NCBI GenBank assembly: GCA_030039005.1
Contig: JASHQT010000311.1
Coordinates: 1 to 9,704, forward strand
DNA: 9,704 bases
From: Bryobacteraceae bacterium
GTDB taxonomy: Bacteria > Acidobacteriota > Terriglobia > Bryobacterales > Bryobacteraceae
Direction of reading: 5' to 3'
The notes under the pieces are model-generated. The model ran no database searches, was not told the DNA's origin, and worked only from the letters and a program-made list of their open reading frames with translations. Below, one piece after another: positions 6,831 through 9,704 of the stretch. The position numbers and the translations under genes are program-made. How positions within the stretch are numbered: position 1 is the stretch's first letter; each line of letters begins with the position of its first letter.

Positions 6831-9284
6831 CTACTCTGCCCGTAAGACGATGGCGGGGTCTACGCGGGTGGATCGTAAGGCCGGCGCCAAGCTCGCCGCC
6901 ACCGCAACCGATAGGATGAGCAGCGAGACCAGCACCAGAGTGACAGGATCGGCCGGCGTCACGCCGAACAGAAATCGCGCGATGATCCGGCTGCCGGCCA
7001 GGCTGATCGCTATGCCGATGGCCAAACCGAGCAATGTGAGACCAGCGACACGAGAAAGAACCAGTCGCAGGATGCCCGATGGTTCGGCGCCGAGCGCTAC
7101 ACGAATCGCGAGCTCGGCCACGCGTTGCGAGACCGAATAGGCGACTACACCGTACAGCCCGAGCGCAACCATAACCAGCGCCAGCGCGGCAAAAGCGCTC
7201 ACCAGAAACGTGCGAAAGCGGGGCTGTGCGATGGAACTCGCCACCAACTGATCCATCGTGCGGACATTGTAGAGCGGCTGCGCGGGGTCCAAAGAGCGAA
7301 GCTCGCCGCGCACCGCCGATGCCATTGCGGCAGGATCGCCGGCCGTGCGGATCACAAGCGCCATGGCCCCTTCGGCGACATTCATCGCGTCGGGCCGAAT
7401 CTGGAGGTAATGATAATACGTTTCCGGATTCGTCACGGTGTCCAAACCGGCGTACTTGACGTCGCCCACCACGCCTATGATCGTGGACCAGGAATGTTGT
7501 TCCTCGTCCACGCCCGAAAGAATGCGCTGGCCGATCGGATTTTCGCCGGGCCAATAGCGCCGCGCCGCGGTTTGGTTGATGATGACCACCTTGGGCGTGC
7601 TCCGGTTGTCGCGCTCGTCGAACAGGCGGCCGCGGAGCAGGGGGATGCGCATGGCTTCGAAATACCCGCTGCTCGCGGTGCGGAACTTGGCGCGCGGCTG
7701 ATCGGTGTGGTTCGTCAAACGCGGTTGCCCTTCAATCTGAAAGTTGAGGCTGGCGTCGTCGCCGCTGAGGGGCAGAAAGCGGCAGAAGCCGGCCTGCTCG
7801 ACGCCGCGCAGATGATCGACGCGCTCCAGAAGCTGTTCGTAGAAAGCTCCGATCTTTTGGCCCTGATAGCGGACCGGGGGCAGTGACAACTGCATGGTAA
7901 TCACGTGGTCGGCGTGGAAACCCGGATTCACTGCTTCGATGTGCAGAAAGCTGCGAATCAACAATCCGGCGCCCACCAGCAGCGCCGCGCTCGACGCCAC
8001 TTCGCAGACCATGAGGACATCGCGGACGCGGCTGCGCGTGCGCCCGCCAGTTCCACCGCGTCCGCCGCTTCTGAGGACGAGGTTGAGGTTGGACCGGGCG
8101 CTGGAAATGGCGGGGGCCAGCCCAAATCCGAGACCGGTCAGCAGGGAGACTCCCAGGGTGAAGACGAGCACTCGCCAGTCGACGGCGCTCTCGGCGGCTT
8201 GCGGAAGCCCGGCCGGCACGACTTTCGGGAGAATCCACGCGCCCCAGTAAGCCAGCAGCAGTCCAAGCAGGCCGGCTATCACGGCCAACACCACGCTTTC
8301 GGTCAACAGCTGGCGGACCAGCCGCGCGGGCTTGGCGCCCAGCGCCCGGCGAACGGCAATCTCCTTCTCCCGGCCGCCGGCGCGAGCCAGGAGTAAATGT
8401 GCCACATTCACGCAAGCGATCAGCAGAACGGCGACAACGGCAGCCGTCAACATCCAGAGTGTGGGACGAATGTCGCGCACTAACTGCTCGCGGAGCGGCT
8501 CGAGATCCACGCTATAGCCCCCGTTGGTTTCCGGGTATTCTCTCGCCAAGCCAGCGGCGATGATGCGCAATTCACCCTCGGCTCGCTCCCGAGAGATGCC
8601 CGGGGCGAGGTGCCCCAGGACGAGCATGTTCGGAAGGCGCGCATCGCGTTGGTCCGGCTGCAACTCACCCGGCTCTGGAGTGAAAGGAATCCACAATTCG
8701 GACTGGCTGTTGGGAAGACGAAACGTGGCGGGCGCAACTCCTACGATGCTGAAGGGACCGCGGTCCAGCACAACCGTCTGGCCGAGGACATCCTTGCTCT
8801 TAGAGAAGCGGCGCTCCCACAGACCCGCGCTCAGGATGGCGACATGGTTTTTCCCCGCCTGATCCTCGTTAGGCGCGAAGCTTCGTCCCAAGACAGGCTG
8901 CATGCCGAGAAGTTCGAAAATGACCGGCGACACCTGGGCGATTTCGATGCGTTCGGGCGATTCCCCGCCCATCAGAGCGGCCGACTGCGAGCGAATCGCC
9001 CCCATCTGATCGAGGACCTGATTTCGGGACTGAAAGTCGCGCAGGTCCAACGGGGATAAGTATTCCTGTCGCATGCCTTTGGAGAGCTTGTTCTCCCAAA
9101 CAAATAGCAAGCGATCGGCATTGGGGTAAGGGAGCGCACGAATGAGGATTGCGTTGGTGACGCTGAAAATCGCGGCATTGGCCCCGATGCCGAGCCCGAG
9201 CACGGCAATCGCCACTAGGGTTGAACCGGGATTATGGGAGAATGTGCGGAGGGAATAGCGGAAGTCCTGCCAAAGCGCGCTCAT
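6831..9284 (-). CDS. ADOP-type ABC transporter permease (double MacB-PCD/FtsX module)
   Basis: The product is 817 aa, the normal length for the 'acidobacterial duplicated orphan permease' family. The first module has an N-terminal membrane helix (about 21-46), a MacB-type periplasmic domain (48-270) and a three-helix FtsX core (274-300, 327-350, 371-395) with the signature REKEIAVRRALGAKPARL. The second module repeats the plan: helix 423-445, periplasmic 447-685 and helices 692-717, 745-766 and 779-801, with RVAELAIRVALGAEPSGIL. It ends in the classic DPAIVLRAE. The opening MSALWQDFRYSLR is also typical. MacB-like systems use ATP to drive conformational work on periplasmic substrates (peptides, drugs, lipoproteins). 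No ATPase gene is adjacent, so the partner must be encoded elsewhere and the substrate is unknown. The ATG at 9284 has no Shine-Dalgarno, but its position fits the family. Confidence 0.95.
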   Translation of the reverse strand: MSALWQDFRYSLRTFSHNPGSTLVAIAVLGLGIGANAAIFSVTNAILIRALPYPNADRLLFVWENKLSKGMRQEYLSPLDLRDFQSRNQVLDQMGAIRSQSAALMGGESPERIEIAQVSPVIFELLGMQPVLGRSFAPNEDQAGKNHVAILSAGLWERRFSKSKDVLGQTVVLDRGPFSIVGVAPATFRLPNSQSELWIPFTPEPGELQPDQRDARLPNMLVLGHLAPGISRERAEGELRIIAAGLAREYPETNGGYSVDLEPLREQLVRDIRPTLWMLTAAVVAVLLIACVNVAHLLLARAGGREKEIAVRRALGAKPARLVRQLLTESVVLAVIAGLLGLLLAYWGAWILPKVVPAGLPQAAESAVDWRVLVFTLGVSLLTGLGFGLAPAISSARSNLNLVLRSGGRGGTGGRTRSRVRDVLMVCEVASSAALLVGAGLLIRSFLHIEAVNPGFHADHVITMQLSLPPVRYQGQKIGAFYEQLLERVDHLRGVEQAGFCRFLPLSGDDASLNFQIEGQPRLTNHTDQPRAKFRTASSGYFEAMRIPLLRGRLFDERDNRSTPKVVIINQTAARRYWPGENPIGQRILSGVDEEQHSWSTIIGVVGDVKYAGLDTVTNPETYYHYLQIRPDAMNVAEGAMALVIRTAGDPAAMASAVRGELRSLDPAQPLYNVRTMDQLVASSIAQPRFRTFLVSAFAALALVMVALGLYGVVAYSVSQRVAELAIRVALGAEPSGILRLVLSRVAGLTLLGLAIGIAISLAGSRIIARFLFGVTPADPVTLVLVSLLILSVAVAASLAPALRSTRVDPAIVLRAE

Positions 9285-9294
9285 TGCAAAAGAG

Positions 9295-9300
9295 CATTGT
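9295..9300 (-). promoter_or_regulatory. Possible -10 box TACAAT of the permease gene
   Basis: On the minus strand, TACAAT (5 of 6 matches to TATAAT) ends 10 nt before the permease ATG. If used, the mRNA would start within a few nucleotides of the ATG, which would explain the missing Shine-Dalgarno. No good -35 box is visible at 17 nt. Confidence 0.25.
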
Positions 9301-9364
9301 ACCCCCCGAGGGCGCCATGGTGTGGCCTAGCTTTGCCTGAAAAACCGCGAACTACAGGGCTGCA

Positions 9365-9404
9365 AACTACAAACCGCAGCCGGGTGTGGTGTCCCCGACT
9401 GCGG
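9365..9404 (-). terminator. Intrinsic terminator of the 16-codon gene
   Basis: Read on the minus strand, CCGCAGTCGGG (9404-9394) pairs with CCCGGCTGCGG (9384-9374). This gives an 11-bp stem with one T-G wobble and a 9-nt loop, followed at once by TTTGTAGTTT. It starts 20 nt after the stop codon of the small ORF. On the plus strand no T-run follows the stem, so it is oriented to end the small minus-strand transcript and insulate the permease gene. Confidence 0.75.
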
Positions 9405-9424
9405 CACTAAGTTGGTCTGGAGAA

Positions 9425-9475
9425 CTAAACTCCCCAAATCATCTGGCCGGCTTTAACGTTCGTCTTGGTCCTCAT
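9425..9475 (-). CDS. Tiny peptide gene, 16 aa (MRTKTNVKAGQMIWGV)
   Basis: A 16-codon ORF, ATG at 9475-9473 and TAG at 9427-9425. The product is basic at the start (RTKTNVKAG) and ends in a short hydrophobic MIWGV. It is too short for any fold or signal peptide. Several independent signs point to real expression: AAGGAG exactly 7 nt upstream, a sigma-54-type promoter about 60 nt upstream and an intrinsic terminator 20 nt downstream. From memory, short bacterial peptides with a K-T-N-[VI]-K-A-G core occur in several phyla, often as longer or repeated precursors. I cannot name the family, and this link is weak. It may be a signalling peptide, a modified-peptide precursor, a leader peptide or the short ORF of a regulatory RNA. 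No modifying enzyme is in the window. Confidence 0.6.
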   Translation of the reverse strand: MRTKTNVKAGQMIWGV

Positions 9476-9482
9476 GGTATTT

Positions 9483-9488
9483 CTCCTT
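9483..9488 (-). promoter_or_regulatory. Shine-Dalgarno AAGGAG of the 16-codon gene
   Basis: AAGGAG sits in an A-rich leader (AAAAAGGAGAAATACC) 7 nt before the ATG. It is the cleanest ribosome binding site in the window and the main reason to believe the short ORF is translated. Confidence 0.75.
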
Positions 9489-9496
9489 TTTAGCTT

Positions 9497-9508
9497 GATT
9501 TCGAAATC
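9497..9508. repeat. Perfect 12-bp palindrome GATTTCGAAATC
   Basis: It is self-complementary over 12 bp. It lies between the predicted sigma-54 transcription start (about 9525) and the Shine-Dalgarno, so it falls in the 5' leader of the 16-codon gene. It could be a repressor site. As RNA it has no loop and would not make a useful hairpin. Confidence 0.4.
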
Positions 9509-9535
9509 TTGCTACTTACTTACGTCCCCTAGAAA

Positions 9536-9551
9536 TGCAACCTGCCTGCCA
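9536..9551 (-). promoter_or_regulatory. Sigma-54 (RpoN) promoter of the 16-codon gene
   Basis: The minus strand reads TGGCAGGCAGGTTGCA. The consensus is TGGCACG-N4-TTGCA, so only the C after TGGCA differs. The essential GG (9550-9549) and GC (9538-9537) are exactly 10 nt apart. Transcription should start near 9525, giving a leader of about 50 nt. Sigma-54 promoters need an AAA+ activator bound upstream, and candidate sites are described at 9673-9700. Confidence 0.7.
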
Positions 9552-9672
9552 CTCGTACCAGGACTTGCAAAGCCAGAGGGCTAGGAGCAGCTAAAACGCT
9601 GAAAACACAGGCGCACCTATCACGATGTCAGCCCGAAGGTTCCTACGCTACAATCGGGGCCTCGGGTGTTTG

Positions 9673-9700
9673 CCCTATCGAGTAAGATAGTCACCCTATC
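9673..9700. promoter_or_regulatory. Candidate upstream activator sites (CTATC/GATAG cluster)
   Basis: CCCTATC occurs at 9673-9679 and again at 9694-9700, exactly 21 bp apart (two helical turns), with the inverted GATAG at 9686-9690 between them. Together they form interleaved inverted repeats. A further CCTATC lies at 9616-9621. The cluster is about 150-180 bp upstream of the predicted sigma-54 start, a usual distance for activator binding. The window ends at 9704, so the array may continue, and it could instead serve a gene to the right. Confidence 0.4.
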
Positions 9701-9704
9701 CGAG

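Noticed and set aside
6831..9284. Permease and HD-GYP genes as one operon
   Set aside because: A 138-bp gap holding a good separate promoter lies between them, and their functions are unrelated.
9625..9690. 21-codon plus-strand ORF near the right edge
   Set aside because: No Shine-Dalgarno, Arg-rich composition, and it overlaps the candidate activator repeats.

Overview
The window is high-GC, densely packed bacterial DNA. It most resembles an Acidobacteriota genome of the Solibacter/Bryobacter type. The main reason is the 817-aa double-module MacB/FtsX-like permease with no ATPase beside it, the 'ADOP' architecture that is expanded in that phylum. The assignment is inferred from gene content only.

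Layout from left to right. (1) 1-788 has no gene I can recognise. It ends in a sigma-28-like promoter, a leader of about 80 nt and a strong Shine-Dalgarno for the next gene. (2) 789-2477 (+) encodes a cytosolic protein made almost entirely of about 14 TPR repeats. (3) 2474-3472 (-) encodes a helical protein ending in a degenerate GGDEF domain. Its stop codon overlaps the TPR stop tail to tail inside one CTAG. (4) 3623-4036 (+) is a small PilZ protein, divergent from (3). (5) 4037-4247 is a convergent gap with two small hairpins and a doubtful short ORF. (6) 4248-6686 (-) is a membrane-anchored HD-GYP / GAF / GGDEF protein preceded by a second sigma-28-like promoter. (7) 6831-9284 (-) is the ADOP permease. 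(8) 9365-9551 (-) is a tiny, complete transcription unit: a sigma-54 type promoter, a palindrome in the leader, a near-ideal Shine-Dalgarno, a 16-codon ORF and an intrinsic terminator. Spaced repeats about 150-180 bp upstream of the predicted start, at the window edge, could be its activator sites.

How the genes may work together. Items 2-6 look like a cyclic-di-GMP module. The HD-GYP protein should degrade c-di-GMP, and the PilZ protein should bind it. The degenerate GGDEF protein keeps the RxxD inhibitory-site motif and so could be a second receptor. The TPR protein could be a scaffold. The TPR and HD-GYP genes share a TAAA-N16-GCCGAT promoter pattern typical of sigma-28 (FliA/SigD/WhiG), which suggests co-regulation with motility or surface structures. 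The permease looks unrelated.

The most interesting item is the right-hand peptide gene. It is far below normal gene-calling limits, yet every element of a sigma-54-controlled gene is visible around it.
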